This document shows, one piece after another, positions 43,926 through 52,132 of a DNA stretch of 64,000 bases. Source of the DNA: Nocardia yamanashiensis NBRC 100130. Its GTDB lineage: Bacteria > Actinomycetota > Actinomycetes > Mycobacteriales > Mycobacteriaceae. Position numbers and translations under genes: made by a program. Each line of letters begins with the position of its first letter. Position 1 is the stretch's first letter. The notes beneath the pieces were generated by a model. That model saw nothing but the letters and a program-made list of their open reading frames with translations. It was not told where the DNA came from and did no database searches. Location of the stretch: positions 51,830 to 115,829 of the forward strand of contig NZ_BDCD01000032.1 of NCBI RefSeq assembly GCF_001613325.1. The letters run 5' to 3'.

Positions 43926-45215
43926 TTACATGCTCATGAGCTTCTCACTGGCGGCGAGCAGGACGCAGGTCGCCAGGCCGTCCATCGCCTTCTCCAGTTC
44001 CGCCTCGGACGGGAAGCTGGGCGCGATGCGAATGTTCTTGTCCTCCGGGTCTTTTCCGTACGGGTAGGACGAACCCGCGGGGGTCAGCGCGATGCCCGCG
44101 TCCTTGGCCAGTGCGACCACCTTCGACGCAGTGCCCTCCAGGACGTCCAGGCTGATGAAGTACCCGCCCTTGGGCTCGGTCCAGGACGCAACCTTCGACG
44201 CGCCCAGGCGATCCTCCAGAATGCGCAGCACCAGCTGGAATTTCGGCTCCAGGATGGCGCGGTGCTTCTGCATGTGCGTGCGCACGCCCTCGGCGTCGCC
44301 GAAGAAACGCACGTGGCGCAGCTGGTTCAGTTTGTCCGGGCCGATGCTCTTCTTGCCGGCGTGCTTCAGGTACCACTCCAGGTTGGCGGTGGAGGAACCG
44401 AAGAAGCTGACGCCCGCGCCCGCGAAAGTGATCTTGGAGGTGGAGGCGAAAACGTAAGCGCGATTGGGGTTTCCGGCCGCGGCGGCCAGGCCCAGCACAT
44501 CCAGCACCGGATCGGCGGTCTCGGTGAGCGGGTGCACCGCGTAGGCGTTGTCCCAGAACAGCCGGAAATCGGGCGCGGCGGTCGGCATCGAAACCAATTC
44601 GCGGGTCACGGCTTCGGAGAAGGTGACGCCGGTCGGGTTGGAATAGTTCGGCACCGCCCACAGGCCCTTGATGCTCGGATCGGCGGCCACCAATTCGGCG
44701 ATGGCGTGCACATCGGGGCCGTCGCCCAGCATGGGGATGGCGATCATCTCGATGCCCAGCGATTCGGTGATCGCGAAATGCCGGTCGTAACCCGGGGCGG
44801 GACACAGGAATTTGAGCACCGGCTCATCGGCCCAGCGCCGCTCGGAGTCGGCATTGCCGTGCAGCATGGAGTACACGATCACGTCGTGCATCAGCTCCAG
44901 GCTGGCATTGTTGCCGGCCAGCAGGTTCGACACCGGGATGCCGAGCAGTTCGCCGAAGATGGCGCGCAGTTCCGGGAGCCCGTGCAGGCCGCCGTAATTG
45001 CGCACGTCGGTGCCGTTCGCATCCTTGTAGTCGCCCTCGCCCGGCAGGGTCAGCAGGGCATTGGAGAGGTCGAGTTGTTCCGGCGCGGGTTTTCCGCGCG
45101 TGATGTCCAGGGTGAGCTTCTCGGTCTTGAGCTTCGCGTAGTTCGCGGTCTGCGTCTCGTGTTCCGTCACGAGTTCCGCATGGCTCATCAAACCGAGTTG
45201 CGTCTGCCGGGGCAT
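43926..45215 (-). CDS. aspC: aspartate aminotransferase, Rv3722c type
   Basis: PLP-dependent class I aminotransferase of 429 aa that interconverts aspartate/2-oxoglutarate and oxaloacetate/glutamate; in mycobacteria this family is the main aspartate aminotransferase. It has LDITRGKPAPEQLDLS at the N-terminus, the cofactor pocket CPAPGYDRHF and VPNYSNPTGVTFS, the Schiff-base lysine in FASTSKITFAGAGVSFFG (near residue 250), and RIAPSFPSEAELEKAM at the end. ATG 45215 (MPRQTQLGLMSHAEL) is preferred over the longer frame. It lies next to ffs, the SRP RNA gene, as in mycobacteria. Confidence 0.93.
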   Translation of the reverse strand: MPRQTQLGLMSHAELVTEHETQTANYAKLKTEKLTLDITRGKPAPEQLDLSNALLTLPGEGDYKDANGTDVRNYGGLHGLPELRAIFGELLGIPVSNLLAGNNASLELMHDVIVYSMLHGNADSERRWADEPVLKFLCPAPGYDRHFAITESLGIEMIAIPMLGDGPDVHAIAELVAADPSIKGLWAVPNYSNPTGVTFSEAVTRELVSMPTAAPDFRLFWDNAYAVHPLTETADPVLDVLGLAAAAGNPNRAYVFASTSKITFAGAGVSFFGSSTANLEWYLKHAGKKSIGPDKLNQLRHVRFFGDAEGVRTHMQKHRAILEPKFQLVLRILEDRLGASKVASWTEPKGGYFISLDVLEGTASKVVALAKDAGIALTPAGSSYPYGKDPEDKNIRIAPSFPSEAELEKAMDGLATCVLLAASEKLMSM

Positions 45216-45346
45216 CTGCACAGCCTTTCCAAGGGCGGGAATTTTTGTGTGGTCCGCGAGTAGAACGCGAATCCAACCGACCACGTTACTAGGGGGCTCG
45301 ACCGAATCGGGAGCTATATACGGACATCCCCTGCCCGGAAAATAAA

Positions 45347-45440
45347 GGGGACCCAGCGCACCCGGCAGAGCCCGTTGACCCTTGCTGCCTTCCGGCCCTG
45401 GGGGAGTTCACAGGATGCGCGCCGCGCTGGATCCGTCGGC
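45347..45440 (-). ncRNA. ffs: small signal recognition particle RNA (4.5S/ffs)
   Basis: On the minus strand the sequence contains the invariant SRP domain IV: AACTCCCCCAGGGCCGGAAG followed by GCAGCAAGGGTCAACGGG, i.e. the GGAA tetraloop hairpin with its asymmetric loop that binds Ffh. The ends pair (GGATCCAGCGC near 45434 with GCGCTGGGTCC near 45348). TTTATTTTCC directly after the 3' end gives a terminator. Exact 5' end may be off by a few bases. Confidence 0.93.
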
Positions 45441-45536
45441 CAGTGTAGCGGCTCACCGAGACTCCCGCCGCCCCGGGTCGTTACGATCGGTCCGACATGC
45501 GGGGCGACCCGCTCAGTACCGGAGGGGAAACCGTAC

Positions 45537-46622
45537 GTGACTAGCTCCAATCCAGGACCGGGCGAGCCGCACGACCCGGCGAAAGCGCAGGAGACGGCGC
45601 AGTGGTGGGCCACCCCGCCCGCCGGCACCGATCCCGGCCAGCCGGTGACCGGTGTGGATCCGACCATGCTCAACTACGGCGCGCAGCCGGCCCAGCCCGA
45701 TCCGACCATGCTCAACTACGGCGGCCAGCCGCCCGCCGACCCGACCATGCTGAACTACGGTGCGGGCGGACCGGGTTACACCCCACCCGCGCAAGCCATT
45801 CCGCAGCCCGCCTTCACCGGCGGCCAGTACGCGGCCGGGCAGCCGCTGGGCGGACAGCCGTTCCCGCCCGCGCAGCCGATCCAGCCGCAGCCGCAGCAAT
45901 TCGCCCAGCCCGCAGGCGGTTACGGCTACGCGCCGCCCCCGCCCTCGTCCGGCGGCGGCAGCAAGACCGGGTGGATCGTGGGCGGCGTCATCGGCCTGGT
46001 GGTGCTGGTCGGCATCGGCATCGGGGTGATCGCGGTCGCCACCGACGACTCCAGCCCGATCTCGCCGCTGGGCAGCGACAAGAAGAACATGGACGGCAAT
46101 TACTCCATGGCCAATATCACCAATGCCTGCAGCCTGATCGATGCCTCGGCGGTCACCAAGTGGTCGTCCACCTCCAAGGGCAGCCCGACCCACACCGAGA
46201 CCAAGCCGACCGATTACAGCGGCGGGTCGATGAATTGCAAGGCGTCGTACACCAGCAAGTCCGGCAGCAGCAAGTACCACGACAATGAGGCCGAAATCAC
46301 CCTCGATGTCGGCTTCACCAGCGCCTACGGCGGGCCGACCTACGACAGCTGGAAGCAGATGGACACCGGCACCACCGGTTCCGGGCGCGCCTCCGGCGAT
46401 CTCACCGGTATCGGCTCGCAGGGGTACTGGCACACCGAGACCAGCGATTACTCGTCGTTCACCGTGCAGGAGTACACGGCGGCCGCCACCGACAGCAATG
46501 TCTCGGTGAAGATCAAGATCGATCTGGATCGCGGGCCCGGCGAATCCATCAGCAAGGAAGAGATGGCCGCGGTCGCCAAGGAACAACTCCAGAAGGCGCT
46601 CACCGCACTCAAGAAGAAATAG
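45537..46622 (+). CDS. membrane-anchored extracytoplasmic protein with DPTMLNYG repeats
   Basis: Protein of 361 aa of no recognised family. Residues 1-140 are a Pro/Gln/Gly-rich cytoplasmic segment that holds three near-identical units, DPTMLNYG, at about residues 42, 57 and 69. One transmembrane helix follows (WIVGGVIGLVVLVGIGIGVIAVA, residues about 143-165). The extracytoplasmic domain (about 170-361) has a conserved Cys pair (TNACSLIDASAV; SMNCKASY), like DUF3558-type lipoprotein domains in Cys placement, but it is not a lipoprotein. GTG 45537 has GGAGG 11 nt upstream. The repeats with a Thr after Asp-Pro could be docking or phosphorylation sites; that is speculation. Confidence 0.8.
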   Translation: MTSSNPGPGEPHDPAKAQETAQWWATPPAGTDPGQPVTGVDPTMLNYGAQPAQPDPTMLNYGGQPPADPTMLNYGAGGPGYTPPAQAIPQPAFTGGQYAAGQPLGGQPFPPAQPIQPQPQQFAQPAGGYGYAPPPPSSGGGSKTGWIVGGVIGLVVLVGIGIGVIAVATDDSSPISPLGSDKKNMDGNYSMANITNACSLIDASAVTKWSSTSKGSPTHTETKPTDYSGGSMNCKASYTSKSGSSKYHDNEAEITLDVGFTSAYGGPTYDSWKQMDTGTTGSGRASGDLTGIGSQGYWHTETSDYSSFTVQEYTAAATDSNVSVKIKIDLDRGPGESISKEEMAAVAKEQLQKALTALKKK

Positions 46623-46676
46623 CCTCCGACTACCTGATTTGCGTTCCGCAGGGGGTCAGCCGGTATATTGCTCCAC

Positions 46677-46762
46677 GGAGGATTCGCCTAGTGGCCTATG
46701 GCGCTCGCCTGGAACGCGGGTTGGGTTAACAGCCCTCAGGGGTTCAAATCCCCTATCCTCCG
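46677..46762 (+). tRNA. tRNA-Ser (anticodon GGA)
   Basis: 86-nt class II tRNA. The acceptor arms GGAGGAT / ATCCTCC pair perfectly, with discriminator G. The anticodon stem CTCGC/GCGGG holds loop CTGGAAC with anticodon GGA. A long variable arm and the T-loop GGTTCAAATCC are present. CCA is not encoded. Confidence 0.95.
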
Positions 46763-46772
46763 CTCACGAAAG

Positions 46773-46804
46773 CCCCGGCCGGACTCAGTCCGGCCGGGGT
46801 TTTC
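46773..46804. terminator. bidirectional terminator after tRNA-Ser(GGA)
   Basis: CCCCGGCCGGAC-TCA-GTCCGGCCGGGG is a perfect 12-bp stem followed by TTTTC, and by CTTTC on the other strand. It serves the tRNA and the convergent acyltransferase gene. Confidence 0.88.
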
Positions 46805-46810
46805 GGTATT

Positions 46811-48169
46811 TCAGGGGTGCTTCGCCAGGTTCACGACTTCGGTCAGCGCCGCGTCCAGCAGGGCCGCGTAGGCGTCCAGATCGGGGACGACCGCGGGATC
46901 GGCGTGCAGGGACAGGGTGACGGTGTCGCCGAGTCCGTGAATGCCGTGGGTCAGGTGCATGACCGAGCCGATGGCCGGGAAGCCCGCGGTGCAGCGGACC
47001 GGGCCGCCGCCGAAGGTCAGATCGGCCGGGCCGCGGTGGACGCTGGAGACGACGGTGTGGGCGGAAACTCGTTCGGGCAGCGCCTCGATCGGGAGATGGG
47101 TCACGTCACGATGCAGGATCGGGGCGGGGAGGGTCTCGGTGACGCGGGATTGTGCTTCCTGCAGGGGGTGTTTCGCGCGGGCGGCGCGCAGGGTGAGATC
47201 GGCGGCGATGGCGGCGGCGCGGGCGTGCGGGTCGGGTTCGGTGATGCAGAGGTCGACCGAGAGGTCGTGGTAGCTGTTACGGGGGCCGCCGGGGGTGGCT
47301 ACCGCCATGGGGACTTGGGCGCGGAGGGCTTCGCTCGGTTCGCCGCGCTGGGTGAGGTAGCGCTCGAGAGCCAGTGAGATGGCGGTCAGGGCCGCGACGG
47401 TCACGGTGTGGCCGGGGAGGCGGAGGTCGTTCGCTTCGCGCACCAGCATTCGTATGGAGTGACCGGTTGGGATGGTGCCGTCGCCGTTGAGGAGGTTAGG
47501 GAGAACAGCGGGCGGCGGGGGTGGAATCGCGCCGGACGCGGTCAGTTCGGCCAGTTCACGTTGCGCGCGGGCGGCTTCGATACCGCGAATGACTGTGCGC
47601 GCCATACGAATCGGCAGGCGCGGCAGTTCACGGACAGCAGCACTCCACCTGTCCCACCCGCGTCCCCTGTCATTCCGGCGTGATGACGGAGCGGGGGTTT
47701 CGGAGAAGAGCACGCGGGCGAGCGTGGCGGCGCGACGACCGTCGGCGAGGGCGTGCGAGAGCTGAAGGATCGCTATCAACGCGGGCTCGTCCGGAGCGAA
47801 TCCCGGTGCGCCCGTGATGTTGCGGAAGATGTGCAGCCGCCATGCCCGTTGCTCGGCGCGGAGTCCGGTGGCCAGCAATCTCTCCACCGCGGCGGTGAGC
47901 TGGTCCCACGTCGGTTCCGCCAGTTCATGTTCGGCGAACTGCTCGGCAATGAATTCGCAATGCACCCAAATGGGATACGCAATATTTGCAGGAGTTTCCA
48001 GCACGCGTGTCAGCAAATCCGGAATACCAGTGACTCGGTTTGCAATCGCCACACGAAGCCGGTCGGTCGGCTGCCCGGCGTCGGCGAAACCGTACAGCAG
48101 GAACAAATCGTTCCGGGTGCGGGCGGACAGCCAGTACATGGTGGCGTCGCGGGCCGTCAGGGAATTCAC
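46811..48169 (-). CDS. WS/DGAT-like acyltransferase with altered active-site motif
   Basis: Protein of 452 aa related to wax ester synthase/diacylglycerol acyltransferases that store triacylglycerol in actinobacteria. The N-terminus LTARDATMYWLSARTRNDLF fits the family. The active-site motif HHxxxDG reads SHALADG here: the first His is Ser, while the second His, the catalytic base, and DG are kept. A proline-rich linker (IPPPPPAVLPNLLNGDG) precedes the C-terminal DUF1298-type domain ending DLDAYAALLDAALTEVV. It may be an active acyltransferase of other specificity or an inactive paralogue. Confidence 0.82.
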   Translation of the reverse strand: MNSLTARDATMYWLSARTRNDLFLLYGFADAGQPTDRLRVAIANRVTGIPDLLTRVLETPANIAYPIWVHCEFIAEQFAEHELAEPTWDQLTAAVERLLATGLRAEQRAWRLHIFRNITGAPGFAPDEPALIAILQLSHALADGRRAATLARVLFSETPAPSSRRNDRGRGWDRWSAAVRELPRLPIRMARTVIRGIEAARAQRELAELTASGAIPPPPPAVLPNLLNGDGTIPTGHSIRMLVREANDLRLPGHTVTVAALTAISLALERYLTQRGEPSEALRAQVPMAVATPGGPRNSYHDLSVDLCITEPDPHARAAAIAADLTLRAARAKHPLQEAQSRVTETLPAPILHRDVTHLPIEALPERVSAHTVVSSVHRGPADLTFGGGPVRCTAGFPAIGSVMHLTHGIHGLGDTVTLSLHADPAVVPDLDAYAALLDAALTEVVNLAKHP

Positions 48170-48267
48170 CGGCCGAGCCTAGCGAAAGCCCGTACAACGC
48201 AACCGGTCCGGGTGCTACCGTGTGTAGTAGAAGCCTTACCACTCTTCACCGGGGGCGGGTGACCGCT

Positions 48268-49893
48268 ATGGCAACTCGTAATCGCACCGCTGGTCGACTG
48301 GCGGCGCAGGCCGATGAGGCGGACCAGCGGTATCAAGCCGCCGCATTCCTCAAAAGATCCATCAATAAAGTCTTTCCGACGCACTGGTCGTTCCTGCTCG
48401 GCGAAATCGCGCTCTACAGCTTCATCATCCTGCTGCTGTCCGGCGTGTATCTGACCTTGTTCTTCGACCCGTCCATGACCGAAGTGACCTACAACGGGTC
48501 CTATCAGCCGTTGCGCGGCGTCACCATGTCGCGCGCCTACGAGACCGCGCTGCAGATCTCCTTCGACGTCCGCGGCGGGCTCTTCGTCCGGCAGGTACAT
48601 CATTGGGCCGCACTGCTTTTCAGCGCCTCCATGATCGTGCACCTGTGCCGTGTCTTCTTCACCGGCGCGTTCCGCAAACCCCGCGAGGCCAACTGGGTGA
48701 TCGGCTCGATCCTGCTGATCATCGCCATGTTCGAGGGCTTCTTCGGCTATTCGCTGCCCGACGATCTGCTCTCGGGCACCGGGCTGCGGGCCGCCTTCGC
48801 CGGCATCACCATGGGCTCGCCGGTGATCGGGACCTGGCTGCACTGGCTCATGTTCGGCGGCGACTTCCCCGGCACCATCATCGTGCCGCGCCTCTATATC
48901 GCGCACGTGCTGCTCTTCCCGGGCATCATGCTGGCGCTCATCGCCGCGCACATCGCGCTGGTCTGGTACCAGAAGCACACCCAGTATCCGGGTCCCGGGC
49001 GCACCGAGAAGAACGTCATCGGCACCCGCATCGTGCCGGTGTTCTCGCTGGACCAGGGCGCTTTCTTCGCCTTCACGCTGGGCGTGCTGGCCATCATGGG
49101 CGGCCTGCTGCAGATCAATCCGATCTGGAATCTGGGTCCCTACAACCCATCCCAGGTCTCGGCCGGCACCCAGCCCGACTTCTACCTGATGTGGACCGAC
49201 GGTTTCCTGCGGCTGTTCCCCGCCTGGGAGCTCTATATCTTCGGGCACACCGTGCCGGGCGCGTTCTCGGTGGCGCTGGCCATGCCGCTCATCTTCGTGG
49301 CGCTCATCGCTTACCCGTGGATCGAGAAGCGGCTGACCGGGGATCGCGCGCGGCACAATCTGCTGCAGCGACCGCGAGATGTGCCGGTGCGCACCGCGAT
49401 CGGCTTCATGTCGCTGGCGTTCTACCTGGTCCTCACCCTGGCCTGCGTCAACGACATCATCGCCTTCACCTTCGACATCTCGCTGAACGCGACCACCTGG
49501 GCCTTCCGCATCGCATTGCTGCTGCTCCCGCCGCTGGCCTATTTCATCGCGTACCGCATCTGCCTGGGCTTGCAGCGCAGCGACCGCGCGGTGCTCGAAC
49601 ACGGCATCGAGACCGGGGTGATCCGGCGGCTGCCGCACGGCGAGTACATCGAGATCCATCAGCCGCTCGGACCCGTCGACGCGCACGGGCATCCGATTCC
49701 CCTGGAATATCAGGGCGCCCGGGTCCCGAAGAAGCTCAACGAGCTGGGCCTGGCCGGGCGGCCGGGCACCGGCAGCTTCTTCCGGGCCGACCCGCCGGCC
49801 GAGCGGGAACAGCACCGGGCCACCGAAACCGCCGAGGAGCACAAGCAATTGGCGGTGCTGCGCCGCGCCCAAGAGGGCAACGGGCAGCACTGA
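48268..49893 (+). CDS. qcrB: cytochrome bc1 complex cytochrome b subunit (QcrB), stand-alone copy
   Basis: Diheme cytochrome b of the menaquinol:cytochrome c reductase, 541 aa with about nine transmembrane helices. Heme ligands lie in VRQVHHWAALLFSASMIVHLCRVFF and RLYIAHVLLFPGIMLALIAAHIALVW. The quinol-site region reads SAGTQPDFYLMWTDGFLRLFPAWE, the actinobacterial counterpart of PEWY. The charged C-terminal tail (EREQHRATETAEEHKQLAVLRRAQ) is typical. qcrC and qcrA, normally next to qcrB, are absent on both sides, so this is probably a second, orphan copy. ATG 48268 is the family start (MATRNRTAGRLAAQADEADQRYQ). Confidence 0.92.
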   Translation: MATRNRTAGRLAAQADEADQRYQAAAFLKRSINKVFPTHWSFLLGEIALYSFIILLLSGVYLTLFFDPSMTEVTYNGSYQPLRGVTMSRAYETALQISFDVRGGLFVRQVHHWAALLFSASMIVHLCRVFFTGAFRKPREANWVIGSILLIIAMFEGFFGYSLPDDLLSGTGLRAAFAGITMGSPVIGTWLHWLMFGGDFPGTIIVPRLYIAHVLLFPGIMLALIAAHIALVWYQKHTQYPGPGRTEKNVIGTRIVPVFSLDQGAFFAFTLGVLAIMGGLLQINPIWNLGPYNPSQVSAGTQPDFYLMWTDGFLRLFPAWELYIFGHTVPGAFSVALAMPLIFVALIAYPWIEKRLTGDRARHNLLQRPRDVPVRTAIGFMSLAFYLVLTLACVNDIIAFTFDISLNATTWAFRIALLLLPPLAYFIAYRICLGLQRSDRAVLEHGIETGVIRRLPHGEYIEIHQPLGPVDAHGHPIPLEYQGARVPKKLNELGLAGRPGTGSFFRADPPAEREQHRATETAEEHKQLAVLRRAQEGNGQH

Positions 49894-49919
49894 CAGGCAC
49901 TTTCACCGCGCAGCGAAAA

Positions 49920-49945
49920 GCCCCGAGTCCACACCGACTCGGGGC
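49920..49945. terminator. terminator between qcrB and DUF397 gene
   Basis: GCCCCGAGTC-CACACC-GACTCGGGGC is a perfect 10-bp stem preceded by AAAA, so the minus strand reads stem then TTTTCGC. It lies between convergent genes and serves both. Confidence 0.8.
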
Positions 49946-49959
49946 CCAGGTTTCCCGGT

Positions 49960-50169
49960 TCAGGCGCGCCTGAACTCCCCGTCGGAGACACCCGACAGGA
50001 ATGCGTCCCACTCGCCTGGAGTGAACGCCAGGATCGGGCCGTGACCATGGTCCTTCGTATCGCGAACCGCCACGTTGCCGTCTCCGAGGAATGCGACCTC
50101 TACGCAGTTGCCATTAGGGCCGCTATGTTTGCTCTTACGCCACACGGCGCCGGTGTAATCCACCTTCAC
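49960..50169 (-). CDS. DUF397 domain protein
   Basis: Protein of 69 aa that is a complete DUF397 unit: WRKSKHSGPNGNCVEVAFLGDGNVAVRDTKDHGHGPILAFTPGEWDAFL is the family pattern in order. These proteins usually pair with an adjacent XRE-type helix-turn-helix regulator (DUF5753 type). GTG 50169 has AAAGGAG 8-9 nt upstream. The expected regulator is not present upstream; only a 39-codon ORF is seen there. Function of the family is poorly defined; several members act as small antitoxin-like or regulatory partners. Confidence 0.9.
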   Translation of the reverse strand: MKVDYTGAVWRKSKHSGPNGNCVEVAFLGDGNVAVRDTKDHGHGPILAFTPGEWDAFLSGVSDGEFRRA

Positions 50170-50173
50170 GGTA

Positions 50174-50293
50174 CTAGCTCCTTTTCTGCGTCAAGCTCAG
50201 GATCTTGCTGGCATCGATCTTGGTGACACTGGGATCCGAGGAGATCGGCGAATCCCACGTACGCCCCGGGTTGCGCGCAAACGCCCCGTACAA
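50174..50293 (-). CDS. possible 39-aa ORF or gene relic upstream of DUF397
   Basis: TTG 50293 to TAG 50174, ending ...SVTKIDASKILSLTQKRS; the middle reads ARNPGRTWDSPISSDPS. The stop codon lies inside the ribosome-site region of the DUF397 gene, 4 bp before its GTG, an operon-like arrangement. There is a TGA a few codons upstream in the same frame, and no good ribosome site. It may be a remnant of a lost partner gene. Low confidence. Confidence 0.3.
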   Translation of the reverse strand: MYGAFARNPGRTWDSPISSDPSVTKIDASKILSLTQKRS

Positions 50294-50554
50294 CCCGCTC
50301 TCTGCACTTCACGATGGGAATGCACCCCCGATGGCCGTTCCCGCGCTAAACACTAGCAGGGTTCTCCAATAGGAGATCGCATTCTTTCGTTTTCAATCAG
50401 CAAATAAGCGGCAAGGTTAGCCAGCAAATTATTTGCACAGAAATAGCCGCAGCACGCGCAAAACAATTGTCCGAAGTAGCAATTTTGTTGCCGGCCCGGG
50501 ATCGGCGGCCGGAGCGGACCGGGCGGGCGACCGCTGACCGTTACGTCCGGGATC
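50294..50554. other. AT-rich intergenic segment
   Basis: About 260 bp without a gene. Positions 50380-50500 are markedly richer in A/T than the rest of the window (for example CAAATTATTTGCACAG and GCAATTTTGTTG). A perfect palindrome GCAAAT-T-ATTTGC lies at 50424-50436, and CAGCAAAT occurs twice (50398 region and 50422). It probably contains promoters for the DUF397 unit and for the DUF309 gene. Confidence 0.5.
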
Positions 50555-51058
50555 ATGGAAGCCATGACCGAGCGCGAGCCGGAGGAGACCGGACGGGATC
50601 GAGACGAGACCGGGCGTGCCCGGAATGCCCGACCTCGTGACCGTTTTGGGCGACCCCTCCCATTCGGCAGCCCGGGGGTGCCACGCATTCCGGACGATCT
50701 GGAGTTACCGCCCGAAGCGACCCTGGACTACGCCCAGCGCCTGCTCGACGACGGCCTGGCCTTCAATGCCCATGAGGTGCTGGAGGCGGCCTGGAAGAAC
50801 GGCCCATTCGCCGAGCGGATGCTGTGGCAGGGGCTCGCACAGTTCGCCGTTGGCCTCACCCACATTCAACGGGGGAATCCGAAGGGTGCTCGAACGCTGC
50901 TGGAGCGCGCCGCCGGACGGCTGCGGGCGTTCGGGCCCGCGCCCTACGACATCGACTCCCCCGGGCTGATCGCCTGTGCCGAAACGCTTCTCACCGCCCT
51001 GGCGGAGCAAAAGCCCATTTCGGAGGCGGAACTGCGCCCACGCCTGCGGGTTCACTGA
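50555..51058 (+). CDS. DUF309 domain protein
   Basis: Soluble protein of 167 aa. After a charged, probably disordered N-terminus (residues 1-45) comes the all-helical DUF309 domain: YAQRLLDDGLAFNAHEVLEAAWKN and RMLWQGLAQFAVGLTHIQRGNPKGARTLLERAAGRL. These carry the family His-Glu (FNAHEVLE) and the Q-G-hydrophobic helix. No enzymatic activity is established for the family. ATG 50564 is an alternative start. It precedes gluQRS by 99 bp and may be co-transcribed. Confidence 0.88.
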   Translation: MEAMTEREPEETGRDRDETGRARNARPRDRFGRPLPFGSPGVPRIPDDLELPPEATLDYAQRLLDDGLAFNAHEVLEAAWKNGPFAERMLWQGLAQFAVGLTHIQRGNPKGARTLLERAAGRLRAFGPAPYDIDSPGLIACAETLLTALAEQKPISEAELRPRLRVH

Positions 51059-51157
51059 GTTCGCAGTTCCACTGCCGATTCGCACCGGCTGTGTGCGCCC
51101 GCAAGAGTGCGAACGAGTAGCCGCGGTGCGAAGGATGCGAACGAAGGTGCGCCTACG

Positions 51158-52081
51158 ATGGCCAGCGTGACGGGATACGGACGATTCGCGCCGAGCCCAT
51201 CCGGAGATCTGCATCTCGGCAATCTGCGCACCGCGCTGCTGGCGTGGCTGTTCGCGCGCTCCACCGGCCGCGGCTTCCTGATGCGGATCGAGGATCTGGA
51301 TCGGGTCAAAGCGGGCGCGGAGGCGCGGCAACTGGAAGACCTGGCGACGCTCGGGCTGGACTGGGATCCGCCCGTGGTGCGGCAGACCGAACGGCTGCCG
51401 CTCTACGAAGCGGCCATCGAGCGCTTGACCGCGGCCGGGCGCACCTACGAATGTTTCTGTACCCGCAAGGAAATCCAGCAGGCCGTCACCGCGCCGCACG
51501 GACCCATGGGCGCGTACCCGGGCACCTGCCGCGATCTCAGCGCGGCCGAGCAAACCCGGCGACGCGCCGCAGGACGCCCGGCCGCACTGCGCCTGCGCAC
51601 GGACGTCACCGAATTCGAGATCCACGACGAACTGCTCGGCGACCATCGTGGAGCGGTCGACGATCTGGTGCTGCGGCGCGGCGACGGCACCCCGGCATAC
51701 AACCTGGCGGTGGTGGTCGACGATGCCGATCAGGGCATCGACCAGGTGGTTCGCGGTGACGATCTACTGCCGTCCACACCCCGGCAGGCGTATCTGGCCA
51801 CCCTGCTCGACCTGCCCGTTCCGCAGTACGCCCATGTCCCGCTGGTACTCAATACCGCCGGTCAGCGACTCGCCAAACGCGACGGCGCGGTCACCCTGCG
51901 CGATCGGCTGGCGCTCGGCGAGACCCCGGCGCAGGTGCTGACCCGGCTCGCCGAATCGCTGGGTTATTCCGGCGCAACCACGATTCCGCAGATACTGGAA
52001 CAATTCCGGCCGGAAACGCTGCCGCGAGAACCATGGACGCTGGATCCGAACGGCTTGTTGCAACCCAGTGCGTGTCCGTAA
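51158..52081 (+). CDS. gluQ: glutamyl-Q tRNA(Asp) synthetase
   Basis: Protein of 307 aa that activates glutamate and transfers it to the queuosine base at position 34 of tRNA-Asp. It is a GluRS catalytic core without the anticodon-binding domain, as expected for GluQRS. Signatures are GRFAPSPSGDLHLGNL (HIGH-like), IEDLDRVKAGAEARQLEDL, the zinc-site segment CFCTRKEIQQA...YPGTCRDL with C-x-C and a later Cys, and KRDGAVTLRD (KMSKS-like). ATG 51158 has GAAGGTG 9 nt upstream. It makes sense only where tRNA carries queuosine, and the Q-transporter and Tgt genes lie 2 kb downstream. Confidence 0.93.
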   Translation: MASVTGYGRFAPSPSGDLHLGNLRTALLAWLFARSTGRGFLMRIEDLDRVKAGAEARQLEDLATLGLDWDPPVVRQTERLPLYEAAIERLTAAGRTYECFCTRKEIQQAVTAPHGPMGAYPGTCRDLSAAEQTRRRAAGRPAALRLRTDVTEFEIHDELLGDHRGAVDDLVLRRGDGTPAYNLAVVVDDADQGIDQVVRGDDLLPSTPRQAYLATLLDLPVPQYAHVPLVLNTAGQRLAKRDGAVTLRDRLALGETPAQVLTRLAESLGYSGATTIPQILEQFRPETLPREPWTLDPNGLLQPSACP

Positions 52082-52132
52082 CGTACGCACTCGACCAGAC
52101 CCCCGAGACTTTCGACGAGGACGGCGAACACA

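Noticed and set aside
50353..50688. 111-codon minus-strand frame with a Cys-rich stretch
   Set aside because: Overlaps the DUF309 gene in antisense, and the Cys-rich part comes from the AT-rich intergenic DNA. No start signal.
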